From Ephemerocybe angulata (taxonomy: Eukaryota > Basidiomycota > Agaricomycetes > Agaricales > Psathyrellaceae): DNA of 64,000 bases. The notes below the pieces were generated by a model, which was not told the origin of the DNA, did no database searches, and was given only the letters and a program-made list of their open reading frames with translations. Every line of letters begins with the position of its first letter. Position 1 is the first letter of the stretch. A program made the translations under genes and the position numbers. Below are positions 53,442 to 64,000 of the stretch, piece after piece. The stretch covers positions 1 to 64,000 of the forward strand of contig JAACJK010000015.1 of the NCBI GenBank assembly GCA_013368325.1. The letters run 5' to 3'.

Positions 53442-55133
53442 ATGGCCTCTTCTGATCCAGTAACTTCCTCTGACCTGCCATCCTCAAGTCCTCCCAGAAA
53501 TTCGGACCCCGCACAAGATGCAGCTGACGCTGCAAAGTACCGACGTCTTCTTGCAGCCGAAGCACTGAGTAAGAAGAGAAAGCGTGATGGGTCAGTACTT
53601 GCAATCTTTGCCCGACTGAACCGCAACACTCACCCTTTTAAAGAGAGGAACCGAGCTGGAAGCAGCTCGGACGAGGTCTTCATAAGGTCGTCGACATGTT
53701 CGCTGGTGTCGATGACCTTATTGTGTCTGCCGATAAGTTCATTCCTGAACCTGAGGAAGGGGTGCAGGATGGGGAAGACGAAGATGAAGATGCCGAGGCA
53801 AGAGGGCACCGCCTGCAAGAGGAATTGGAGTGAGTACGACGTTCAGGTTGAGGAGCGACGTGGTCTCGGCGTCGATGATGGGCGTTGGGCATCGTGGGCA
53901 TCGTGGGTCCCGATGTGTCATAGTTGCACGTGACTCATATTTTTTTTCCCTTATCTCCAGGCGAAAACGCGCGAACAATTCTCTGACCATCCTTCCCTCT
54001 CTCATCCCCAACATCCACCAAGTTCTTGACACCTATGGGCCCCAGGAACTTGTTGCCGTGTATCGAGACGTGAGTTGTTCAACTTCGCACTGCAAATTCC
54101 CGACTAATACATTTTCAGCTCAAAAAGGGGGCTTCTGCAGCATTGAGCGATGATCTGCACAAGCTCAGGCCTGCCGTAGCAGGCTGGCTTAACAAGTTCA
54201 AGCCAGCACCGGAGGTCCTTCTTGATCCAGAGGGACGCGCTGACCGAGGGCTGCAGCATGCCCTGTGCGGTCGCCTTCTATGCTCCATCGAGCACGATTG
54301 GGACAAGCCCGAGTACGTGATTTGCCCTTGCCACCTACACGCACTAACCGACTGTAATTCACGCAGAACGCGAGCGAGTATCCGTAATGCCGAAGAGGGT
54401 TTCGATCTCTCGATGTTCTCGCGAGCACTGTATGAAGGGTACCGGGGCGATGCGAACAACCTCCAAGCCGGCTTCCTGAAAAGCGGTTTGCTCGTCAAGG
54501 TAAGTACCCACCTCTTTGATCTGGCTTCCTTGGGCTCAACATCTCCGTAGACGTACAAGTTTATATACACCTCCCCTGCCTCGTCGAAGGACGTTGACAT
54601 CCAGCCAGAGTTGAACGAAGTAGAGAATGAACCCCCTTCTCAGCGTTCCCGCTCCACCAGCAAGGCTACCAAAAAGCCCTCGCGCAAGCATGTCGCGGCA
54701 TTACTTCACCTGAAGGAGGTTACATCGCGAACGATCGCGTATGCTGCGGTCCAGGTACGTCGTTGACACGTAATGTCGGCCAACTCTAATCACCCTCGTT
54801 AGCTTCTCTTTGCCCTTTCCAATGCCCCCCAATGGAAGGATTCACATGAGGGGGTCGATTTCTCAGCGACGTACTACGGTATCGTTGACTTCTTTGACGA
54901 AGCAATGGACGCTACCGCTAAGAAGGAAGTGAAAGCATTGCTTCAATGGTGGAACAAGTGAGCAACCTTTTATCCCTTCTGCAGCGACATCACTGACTCC
55001 TCGGCTTGTCTCTAGGAAAGTGTTTCCTTCGTCATCAGGCTCGACTTCGGGCAAGACGGCGATGAGTGCTATGCAGAGACTCGCCGCCCAGCGTGAACGA
55101 CAGGCTGCTGCACTTTCGGAGGTCGCCAACTGA
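53442..55133 (+). CDS. DUF6698-like gene, partner of Plavaka
   Basis: Start MASSDPVTSSDLPSSS at 53442, soon after the inserted element's end. About seven exons. A basic KKRKRDG stretch is followed by EPSWKQLGRGLHKVVDMF, a helical pattern, and an acidic run EDEDEDAEARG. Later come LTILPSLIPNIHQVLDTYG, LQHALCGRLLCSIEHDWDKPE, FLKSGLLVKTYKFIYTSPAS, ASRTIAYAAVQLLFALSNAPQW-like sequence and LLQWWNKKVFPSS. This order matches DUF6698, a domain of unknown function common in Agaricomycetes and often beside transposons. The stop is TGA at 55131-55133. No lesion is seen in the exons. Its TATA box has been displaced by an 8.4-kb nest, so normal expression is doubtful. Link to Plavaka as one mobile unit is inferred from the former divergent arrangement. 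Confidence 0.72.
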
Positions 55134-58100
55134 TTCGACGCGACGACGCAGGCCATTAGTGGGGCGTATTCTTATTCTTATTTATTATCTATTGTATTCT
55201 GCCGTGCCAATCATAGTTTCTGCTACCCAACCATCCGTGACTGTGCGTCGACGTCAGCTTTCCATCGCAATCCAATTCCATATCTGTATGGCATCCGCTT
55301 GGGATTTGAGATGCAAATTAGATATGACCGTGATCTATTGTTGTGCCTCCAGGACTTCGTGAACCATAATGATAATTTCGGTGAGTCCCGACCCATCATA
55401 AGTCCTACAGTCCCTCCCAAAGTCCCGTAGCCCTTCTGCCGTCTCACGAAGGGCCATTGGTATTGTACGAGCTCGTCGTATCGCAGTGGTATTGTACGAG
55501 TTCGTGATATCCCATCAGCATTGTCAAAACGAGCGCCTCTCATCATACATCATAATGCGCTACAATAACATCTGGAATATTCTAACTGACTCGCATCCAT
55601 TTCAGCACTTTCCGAGTCATTTCATGTCGTCGCAACCGATCGCAACATTCTCCCCAATCTACCGATGACCCGCCGCGTCCTTCCTCCTTCCCCTCCAACT
55701 CCTCACTGTTACTACGGCTCTGTCTTGCGCCCTCCTTCCTTCTCCCTCGAACTCGAGGAACCGACGGTCTCCACTGAAGGTTGTGAATTGACCAAACCCT
55801 TGGGTGGGGGCGGATCCAGGTGCGTTTACGGCGGAAGTCTGAGAGCTACACGTATTCCTAGAGCTGGGCGCGCACGGAGATATGGAGATGGGCGATAAGC
55901 TCGACGCCCAACGCACAACATTCAGCTTCAGCATTAGCTGGATGGCGCGCTGTTCACCTTACCCGTGACCCCCTTCCCCCCTCCAATCGGCACGGATATG
56001 GCTCACGGGTGCTGCGTCCTCGTTCCCCGTTGCATGTACAGAACTGACATTCCGTCTGTAGGCTCTTTCAGCCTGCATCATGCTCGGCCACCTCGCGCAC
56101 GCCGCCAACTCTTGCCGACGCCTTCGCATGTCCTTGGGGTACCTCTGAGGCGCCCTCTGACGTACCTGTGTACCATTGAGCAGTGGGATGGGCCGTACCG
56201 GCGAGAGCGCACGGCCCTTCCCCACCCTCGTTCCACGTGTATATGCCTCCAAGGTGCGGCTTACCTCTTTGTTCTACCTTGCGTGTATACTTACGTCGTA
56301 GTGGCTCTCCACCGGGATTACCCCTCCCCACAACTCATATATCCCACCGTATGACACCGACCGTCCCTCTAGGACTGAATCGCCATACATCCATCCGCCC
56401 CTTCGTCCATACTTCCTTCCGGCCTGCATCAGGCTTGAATCCCCGCGCACGCCTTGACTCTCGCCGATACCGCCGCCCCTGATGCGCATGGATGACTCCG
56501 TTCAGATCTATCCACCCCGCCCGCCCGCGTCGCACGTCGCCGCCGTATCTACAGTGCGTGGCATGGGGACGAGAGCGGGGGGAGGAGAAGGAGGATGCGA
56601 AACGAGCAGCGCAGCACACGCTTGAGCAAGGGTATACGACGGTCAGTCATCGTTTCCTTCCTTCCATTTCGTGGGGTAGTCCCGGGATACTCAGCATCTC
56701 AGGTGGAGATGGACCACGGTGCTTCTTCGTGGTGTATCCCGTGTGCAGGATTCGACTTGCGGGCATTCGTCTTCGCTGAGGTGCTACGGAGCACGCGCTG
56801 TGTACGTAGACATGTTCTGCTACAGTTGGACCTCTCTCTCTCCGTCTCTTTCTTTATGACGGTGCTCGCAAGTCGTTGGATTGCAGCGTCGAGTTAAGGA
56901 GGAGAAAAGGCTCGATCTGCGTGTTTGTGCACCGCCGATCCCGGGGACGTGTCGCATTCGAGCATACTTGTCTAGTCGGATGGGGGTCTCAACATCAAAG
57001 CTAGATGCGGTGCATGTTAAGGAGGAGTTCGCGTTCGAAGCTCGTTTTATCTTGTGAGTGCTCGCATCGGTTGGGCCATTGTGTGGAGTTTGATTATCTT
57101 ATGATGAGCGACCGGGTGTTGCTGGCGGATGCGCGTGGTATGGAGTTCGCCAGCTTCGACGTATGGCCACAGGCTATCGACTTTCTGTCAGTGCGAGTAT
57201 TCTGTGTTGGGGTGGGCCGTTATCCAGCCATCGTCGTATGACTGTGCGGGCGTGCGATTGCAATTGCGATTGTGCAGTTTGTGCAGAGTTGGATACCGTG
57301 TTTCTTAGGAGAGTGTAGATCCAGGCTGGGCTGGATACAGGTGAAGGCAAGTCCTTCCTTCCGTCATCGCACATCTGAGCCCTTCACCGCTTCTCCCTTC
57401 ACCTTTCCCCGACCCTACATGGGAAGTGTATCGAAAACGGCGCAGGAAGAGTCGAGCCACAGCCATATACTCCCTGTCATCGCCGTCGTCGTGACTTTGC
57501 CTAGGCCTGAAGATCGAAGATCGATGGTTCCGAGGGAGGCGTCTGGTACATGGAGGTAGAAGACGGGGGGGTCGGTGATCCTGATATGTGTTTGTGATCG
57601 ATGTGCGCTGTAATCGCGGGCTAACATGGACGTAGATTATTTCCTATATCAACATTACATATACTTGGTCAATCCACCCTTATATTGGCTCTAATATCTG
57701 TGTACATATTCACCTCGCCCCTCTCCCAGTTCGTGCCATAACCTTGCACCCGGGACAGGTCAATTCGGCGGCCTTGGCGTCGTATCAAGTTTCAACCTTG
57801 TATGTCTAAACGTGGCTGCGGTTATTAGGTTAAATGAAGCCAAGCTGAAGTGAGCTCCGGCGCGAGTCGCGACGGATATCTGAACATATCTATGTACTAC
57901 TAGTTTGGCTGTTGCGCTCCCAGTCTGAGTCAAGTATGAGCCTTTCTTCGCATTTACTCAAGCCATCGCGACGAGATCTGTACTGGCTGATAGCGAGGAT
58001 AAAAGGGCTGGCTGGAGCAAGCTCAGCTTGCCTTTTCATTCGCGTACAGAAGCATTCGTGTTTCTTCGAGTGCAACAAGTGTACCTTACATAGGATTTGC

Positions 58101-60692
58101 ATAGGATAAAAATACTGTGAGCTACCAGCTTGAGTTCGTCCAATCATCACTCAGATCGGATGGGACGCTCGCGGCTCCAGGTCGACTATCGTGCCAGGAT
58201 CTGGTATTTGTATCATTAAAGCATGAGAAATGCCTTTCAATACCTATCTTACTCAGTCCTGCATGATGCGAACCCAGTCCATCCATCTCATGACCACCTG
58301 CTCCAGATGGAATTGCACTCGAAGCGAAACGGCAGCAATACATGTATTGCGACACACATCACACAGTCAACGAGCTCAATTTCATATGCCACCACTACTT
58401 AAATATTGAAGAGATGTGAAAGAAAAACGCCGCCGGATGAGCGAGGTACTGAGCAAAGTATCGATTCAGGAAGGCTGTCGAGCCAACCAACCGACCGATC
58501 GCTCGAACGGACGGACGTCTGACCGACTGGAAGGTTGAGCAACTGAGCGAGCCGACGAGCAATCAATGCATGCCCAGTACCCTTCCCCCCCTTCACCATA
58601 TAACACCCCAAACAACAACAACACTTCGCACCCGGAATCCATGGTCAACCATATACTGTAATCGATTAACAAACCAAACGACTAGAGACCGAACAAACAT
58701 TAACAGCAGCTCCCAAATACACCTATGCCGCAACGTCGGCATCCAAGCCGCACCAACCGCGCGCAAGACCGCAGGGGGGTTAGGAGTGCTCCTAGCCGAG
58801 GGGATGAAGTCGAGGAAGGGCGTGGGAGGGACCATCCGTCCGGCTTACAGGCATGCACATTGTTGGATCGGGATGAAGGAGGCATAGAGAACCGACAGTG
58901 CCGGTACTCGATCGATCACCGATGCGCCGCTGCCCCGATGACTAGAGAAAGAACGAAACCCCCAAACGAAAGCAAGGCCCGTGGCGCGAGCCACTGCACT
59001 CTCCGCAATGAACGACGCCTTGCTTAGGCACCACAGTAGACACGGGATGAGCAGCCGGGATACTGACGATCGATAACACGTTGAGATACATAGCACCCAG
59101 GTAAGGATGGACGTAGACGGGAGCGATCGATGGGCGGGCAGCTCGCACGGAGGGAGGACGGACGAAGAAATCAGGAAAGGAGGGAAGGGAGATCACTGGA
59201 GGCGGGGTAGAAGGGGGTATGTAAGAGATGGTATTCACTGAGGATAACGAACTACTGTGGGAAGGATGGAGGAGTCGTCGTTGAAGTTGATGAAGGTGCC
59301 CATTCAGCGAAGTACCTATGGAACAGACGAGTTCAGAAGCGAGTCGAGAACAAGAAGGGAAGGTTCGTCGACGTACAGAAGTGAAGTCTGCTGAAGTTCG
59401 TCAACATCATGGAGCCGATAACGCGCAGAGATGCACACCACCTCGATGGTACTACAGACTTGTCAGCTTTAGGTTGCCGTAGACCGGGGAACCGACGTAC
59501 GGGAGGATTGTATGGTTGTAGTGAAACGAGCAGAAGACGCGGGGGAGGGAGACACAGACTTGACTTGGCCGAGCATGAGCTTGACGTAGTACAATAGCAA
59601 CAAGAGCAGGTCGACGATTCCGGAGAACGCTACCACACCGTCCTTCCGTCAGTCAAAGATATAGAGACGCACATAGAATCTATCTAAACTAACGGCGACA
59701 GCCCCGCCTTCATCCGATTGCTGACGGCGTCTCGGGAGCCGTAACGAGCGCACGGCACACGATGAGCGCCGTGCTGTCCATGGGTAAACGCCTCTTCACG
59801 GCCTCGCGGATGGTGGGGAGGGGCCTGGGGAAGGAGCGAGCAGCGGTCGCGGCGGGGTTCGTGCGCCCCGACGATCGTGGTGTGGAAGGAAGATGCGTGG
59901 GAATGTTCGATCGTGTTCCGCATCACACATACTAGGCGGCAACGCCGAAGGGCCGAAAAACTGTCCGCCCAACTTGACGGCGAACCGTAGTGTGTGTTCC
60001 AGGCCTAATACAATCGTCGAATTCAGCGCTCTTGGTCATATTCGAGTCCAATGCGCAACTACAAAGCTCCTTGGCTAATATTACATGAGCTTCACCATCC
60101 AAGTTCACAAGTCCATTCAAGCGCCCGGCCAAGCATCAGGGCCTGGTACCTATAGTCGCACAATCGTAGGGTCAAAATCGGCGTGAAACATGATTTATTC
60201 GCTGTCCTTCAATCAACTTTATAACATCTTTGGGTCGGTGGTGTCGAAGGTGGGGGACCAGTTGACCGGTGGGATGATGGCGTCGCGGCTGCGCCCCGAC
60301 ACCACCTTATTCCGCCGTCGGTCCAACGATGTGGCGAGCTCGGACGATGACTGACCCGCCCCGGGTTTTCCATATTCATTTCTTAGTCAGCTAGTTCGAC
60401 CTCTACGTATATAGGGCTCCCGTGTACCTACGGTTTCGCTAGTTCGCTCCTCCCCCGAGCTCCTCCCTCTATCCGTCCCCCAATATCACCATCGTTCTTC
60501 TCCGTTTGTCCCGAGGATCGTTCCTACCCCCCGACGAACTCGAGAGACGACCTGTCTGCTGCGCCCACACGATCTCGCTCTCTTACACCGGGATCCGCGT
60601 GGCGGATGAGGTCGTCGTGTTGGCGGTGGTGACTGCTTCGTAAACCCCTGTGAGAGGACGACGTTGTATCATGTGTCATGGCCGACTGCCAG
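55134..60692. other. long stretch without a supported gene
   Basis: I found short frames on both strands but no domains, splice-consistent gene models or element ends. Sequence is GC-rich with cct/cgc-rich parts at 55,660-56,560. Intron-like GT-AG segments appear, but flanking exons cannot be verified. A gene too divergent for me to see cannot be excluded. Confidence 0.4.
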
Positions 60693-60962
60693 CACGGTAT
60701 GTAAGTAGGTTCGATCCGAGAAACGAGACAATCCACAGGACTGTACATAGCACCGCGCTACCCGAGGCGCTCAAACACCGGATGAGATATACAGGACTAC
60801 TCGGTCGTTCACGGATATGTGACCACGCACGGTATGTAAGTAGGTTCGATCCCAGAAACGAGACAATCCACAGGACTGTACATAGCACCGCACTACCCGA
60901 GGCGCTCCAACACCGGATGAGATATACAGGACTACTCGGTCGTTCACGGATATGTACGGGTA
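60693..60962 (+). repeat. tandem duplication, two 135-bp units
   Basis: Units 60693-60827 and 60828-60962 are nearly identical, each starting cacggtatgtaagtagg and including ggttcgatcc and cggatatgt. It lies immediately before the segmental duplication carrying secreted-protein copy D. Confidence 0.92.
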
Positions 60963-61590
60963 TGAGGGCTGAACCCCTTCCCCTTCCGTTCGCTGATCCG
61001 GAAAATGCATCTCTCCAGACTGTCAAGGTCCCAAATTTACGATATGATTTCCAATTTTATAACCGTTCCTCTGTCTTAAAAGGATCCCTTCAGTGCTCCA
61101 GTGTCCACATCAACCCCCTCATTTTTAGCTTATTCCACACCCTCGTTTACTTGACGGCAAAGCCATGCGTGTCTCCTTCATCCACCTACTCACAGCACTG
61201 GGGGCTCTCGCCTCCCTCGCGAATGCGTATCACGACGACGTAGGTGCATCGCTGGCGTACAAACAAATGCGCTGACCTCTTATTATTCCTACCCTCAGTA
61301 CACATTTGCAGCCAGGGACTATCTAGACGAGCTCACTACCCTCGACCGCCGAGAAATCCTCGCCGATATCGCCACTCGTGATCTCCTCGCCGAAGTCGCA
61401 GGCCGGCTGGAGGCGAGAGAAGACCAATACCCCCAATTTGTGTGCCCAGTCCCACGCTGCAACAAGACATTCCCAGGAACAAAGGCAGGGCGACAACATG
61501 TGAGAGATGCGAATTACCTTTGGTGCATTTGGGAACTGAGGAGCCGCTATTATAGTATCACATCCATGTAAATAGTCACAAGAAGTAGGC
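60935..61590 (+). repeat. segmental duplication copy 2 (partner at 21,120-21,775)
   Basis: Inverted relative to the partner. It includes the promoter (with TTTTATAACC at 61055-61064) and the whole gene. Upstream sequence differs from the partner at only a few positions by eye. Confidence 0.85.
61165..61588 (+). CDS. small secreted zinc-finger protein, copy D
   Basis: Exons are 61165-61239, 61299-61499 and 61556-61588, both introns phase 0, 102 residues. Signal peptide MRVSFIHLLTALGALASLANA, then YHDD; an acidic/Arg region (AARDYLDELTTLDRREIL, TRDLLAEVAGRLEARED); finger CPVPRCNKTFPGTKAGRQH completed by exon 3, YHIHVNSHKK. The spacing C-x4-C-x12-H-x3-H is a canonical C2H2 pattern, here on a secreted protein. 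It is closely related to copy A at 21,083, but the finger knuckle (CPVPRC versus CSSC) and the preceding linker have diverged far more than the leader and promoter. Function is unknown. Confidence 0.75.
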
Positions 61591-62465
61591 GAGACAAGGA
61601 TTCCTTAGTTTCATTGGGCTTCTGTGCCCAAGTAGGATACTACATGTAGTACTGTGGTGGTTGTTGTGCTCTAGTGGACTAGTACCTACGTTGTGCCTCA
61701 GATGAACACCTTCCCATGCAAGCCCCGGTAATCACTACTTTGGTACTCTCTACTGCCCACGCGTGCCTCGACGGGGTACGCCTTGAACGCGAAGAGGCAC
61801 ATCGCCGGCTCTTTTCCGACTATACTGTACTACGAATCGCATGCCGCTCAGGAAGGAACGTGTGCCCCACAGTTTTTGGGAGCGATGCTGAGAGGGACTC
61901 GGAATTCGCCGTGATCCAAGGCGAATCAGCATTGATCCCAGGGTGGTTCGCTGTTCCTTTCCTCCGCCCACCATGTGCACGGCGACGCGAAAGCATAGCT
62001 CGGCAGAAGATACAAGAAACCCATGATCTCCCCGTCACCCCTACTGGGTCTCCCTCTCAGCACGCTCTATCCTCAGACCGAACCACCACGCTCCTCGGAA
62101 GCTGGATATCCCTTACTGTTGTCGATGGGTTCACTGCATCTACGATGATCATAGGAAATCAATCGTGACGGGAGCAACTGTGGTTCACCGTACGTGCTGT
62201 CGTGCTGTCTGGCTTTCTTCGATCGGGCTTTGTGATTGTGCTGTGCAGTCATCTGTTCAGGTGAGTCATCGTTCCTCTCCTCCTATCCGTCGTCGTCTCA
62301 ACCTCCTCCGCCCGCCGTCTCCTCATCCATACCTCCAACTGTTCCCCACATGGACACTCGCGGTTTTGATGTTTCGACGCAGGGCAGCCAGAAACGCCAT
62401 AGTAAGTCCCCAATTCTGTCTCAATACGCCCCGTGTACTTATGTCCGCACTCTCTATCATTCCCA
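61589..62465. other. intergenic stretch, no supported gene
   Basis: Open frames here (for example from 61716) lack domains. A possible short exon MDTRGFDVSTQGSQKRH at 62349-62401 with a GT donor could be the 5' side of the KDZ fragment that follows, but this is weak. Confidence 0.3.
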
Positions 62466-62471
62466 AAATCT

Positions 62472-62980
62472 AGTACCCGGCCCAGGAAGAATGCGAATGC
62501 AGGGACATCCGCGGCGCCTGTGCTACGGGCGAAGGTTGTCGATCTCGAGGATGGATGGATATGGAAGTTGGGCACGATTGGGAATCTCTCAGAGGTAGAG
62601 ATCTCAGCCACCGTTATAGCTTCGCTAATACCCTACCAGGCGACCGGGTGCATTGGTTTCGGGCAGAAGCCGAGATGGAAAGGTGGCGAGAGCAATGGGA
62701 GGTCAAACTCATTGAGTTCCTGTGTTGCATTCCCAGCTTTACGAAGATGTCTGACGTATGGAAGTCTTTGAGCGACAGGAGCTCGGACACGTCCTACGCC
62801 ATCTACGCTAACAAGAAGTCGGCCATGTATACGCAGATGGCCGGCAATGTTAAAGTCTCTTTCCTCTCCCTTCAGAGCGACGAGCTAACCACATACATCG
62901 AAGGCGAAGACCTGGTCGAGTACACCACTCGCCATCACGAGCACTGCGTGCATGGGCACATATTTCCACCGAAAATATGA
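62472..62980 (+). pseudogene. C-terminal fragment of a second KDZ transposase
   Basis: Exons at about 62,472-62,594 (LRAKVVDLEDGWIWKLG) and 62,640 onward (GDRVHWFRAEAEMERWREQW, VKLIEFLCCIPSFTKMSDVW, SDTSYAIYANKKSAMYTQMA) are joined by a short GT-AG intron. This charged pattern is the usual extreme C-terminus of KDZ transposases. The catalytic region is absent here. The coding similarity runs into an AT-rich element from about 62,955. It is different in sequence from the KDZ transposase at 2,969. Confidence 0.55.
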
Positions 62981-63293
62981 TAGAAATATCATGGAAATAC
63001 TCAATATATTTCCACCCTATTTCCGAATGAAGTAATCTGGAGAAATTATAACATTATTTTTACCATATTTCTTCCTCAGAATAGTAAGGAAATACTGAAT
63101 ATGATTTGTTGTTTTTCAGTGCTCAAATTGGGAAGTGGGCTGCGTATATTCATCGATATTTCTGTCCCAAAATAGGTGAGAAATATGAAATTCATATTTG
63201 CAGGCTACTTCTTATGGGAATAATGTAGAAATACTTCGGGTATTTGCACAGTATTTCAACGCTATTTTCTCCTAAAATAGCGGGCCACCCACG
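62953..63293. mobile_element. AT-rich MITE-like element
   Basis: Both ends have related inverted sequence: left gggcacatatttcc ... gaaaatatgatagaaata, right rc ggcccgctattttagg ... gaaaatagcgttgaaata. The interior repeats gaaatac and tatttcc at short intervals. There is no ORF and no clear target duplication, so limits are approximate. Confidence 0.5.
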
Positions 63294-63482
63294 CAGTGGA
63301 GCTCGAGATGGGGCCTATGCATCCAAGCTACGTGTACGACTTTTGGCTATCGGTTTTTGATGAATCATTTACGCTGTTCAATCCGTAGTGTTCGACTCCT
63401 CACTGGGCTCAGACCGTTGGCAGATGCTGTAAAGTACGTCTCCATAGACGAATTTCCCGGTGATTAACTGACCACCTTACCA

Positions 63483-63722
63483 TAGGGATGTTTAAATGCA
63501 ATGCTTGTGATAGCTTCGATTAATTGTAGATTCTTATCATTTAAATGTATCTGGTGTTTAATCGACCATTTCCGAGACTCGAACCCGCGAACCTGTTTTT
63601 GGCGTGAGGTCAGTCATTTAATCAGGGCTGAATCGGCGATGTGTGCCTGCGTTCAGTGAGAGGGCGCTTAATCATGACTTTAACCTTTAATTAAATGCTC
63701 GGCATTTAACTATTCCTGGACA
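63483..63722. repeat. TTTAA-rich repeat element, possible old MITE
   Basis: The start agggatgtttaaatgc and the end (rc aggaatagttaaatgc) are imperfect inverted repeats. The interior contains frequent tttaatc, ttaaatg and ttaatta words. A promoter-B-box-like ggttcgagtc is present on the minus strand, but no tRNA fold is found. Confidence 0.35.
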
Positions 63723-63772
63723 CTTGAAAAGTGGGAAGGTTTAGTCTACTCTCAGACATTTTTTTGTTGGGA

Positions 63773-63912
63773 CTGTCGACGTTGTCTATATATGGTAATG
63801 ACCTTCCTATTTGGTACGCATGACAAATGTGTTTTACCTACACATATCTCTTGCGTCTGCACTACGCGTTCGTTCATTCTGTGCAGTCAACATTGTCTAT
63901 ATATGGCAAGGA
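63773..63912 (+). repeat. direct repeat of a 25-bp phrase
   Basis: gtcgacgttgtctatatatgg (near 63775) and gtcaacattgtctatatatgg (near 63886) are near copies about 110 bp apart, one or both with a TATA-like core. Nothing else is seen to the window end. Confidence 0.6.
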
Positions 63913-64000
63913 GAACACCTCGCTGGAAGCTTGTGTGCGGCTTTGACGGACCAACGACGGACACCATCTCGGCGTGCAGCAGGGGCGGAGAAGGGCTTAG

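Noticed and set aside
56595..57241. Two plus-strand frames of about 80-100 codons
   Set aside because: No domain, signal peptide or splice support; composition looks like chance open frames in GC-rich DNA.
60693..60962. Possible repeat-spacer array
   Set aside because: Only two adjacent 135-bp copies without spacers in a fungal genome; a plain tandem duplication, not CRISPR.
63560..63640. Minus-strand tRNA-like B box (ggttcgagtc)
   Set aside because: The T-arm pairs at only four of five positions and no acceptor or anticodon arm can be built, so it is not a tRNA gene.

Overview
The window is eukaryotic and fungal. Genes are cut by many short (about 50-60 bp) GT-AG introns. The mobile elements (KDZ with a TET/JBP-type gene, Plavaka, hAT, MULE, Ty1/copia) and a DUF6698-like gene are the set typical of Agaricomycetes (mushroom-forming Basidiomycota). 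I cannot name the species. No rRNA, tRNA or CRISPR array was found. Almost all recognisable coding sequence belongs to transposons; the clear exception is a family of four small secreted proteins.

Layout. (1) 1-10,634: a KDZ transposon gene cluster. A divergent pair (a companion gene on the minus strand and the KDZ transposase at 2,969-7,087) shares a 130-bp promoter. Two unrecognised plus-strand genes follow, then a minus-strand TET/JBP-like 2-oxoglutarate/Fe(II) dioxygenase with its catalytic residues intact. (2) 11,000-16,055: an uncharacterised ORF, a truncated gene with a repeated PKVGDV motif, and a decayed Pif1-like helicase joined to a thiol-protease-like domain. The last is interrupted by a 461-bp TIR element whose TA duplication and flanking frame are still readable. 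(3) 16,108-19,679: a MULE with TIRs. (4) 22,857-28,721: a complete, apparently young Ty1/copia retrotransposon (378-bp LTRs, 5-bp TSD, one open 1,593-codon gag-pol). (5) 21,083-21,530, 29,772-31,288 and 61,165-61,588: the four secreted-protein genes, each with a signal peptide (broken in one copy), an acidic/arginine helical segment and a C-terminal C2H2-like finger split by a conserved intron. Two are copies of a recent segmental duplication. (6) 38,400-40,920: a dead hAT gene carrying two later insertions.

(7) 42,147-55,133: a Plavaka transposase gene and a DUF6698-like gene, once divergent neighbours about 210 bp apart, now separated by a three-level nest. A TIR element (45,013-53,416) contains a hAT (45,281-53,248), which contains a second related hAT (47,289-51,282). 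Each level has its own target-site duplication. (8) 55,134-64,000: mostly sequence I cannot assign, with a 135-bp tandem duplication, a C-terminal KDZ fragment and AT-rich repeat elements.

In KDZ elements the transposase moves the unit, while the linked TET/JBP enzyme may oxidise 5-methylcytosine and so affect silencing; that role comes from family knowledge. The insertions can be ordered in time: copia and the two hATs look recent, while the helicase, the KDZ tail and the hAT fragment are old.
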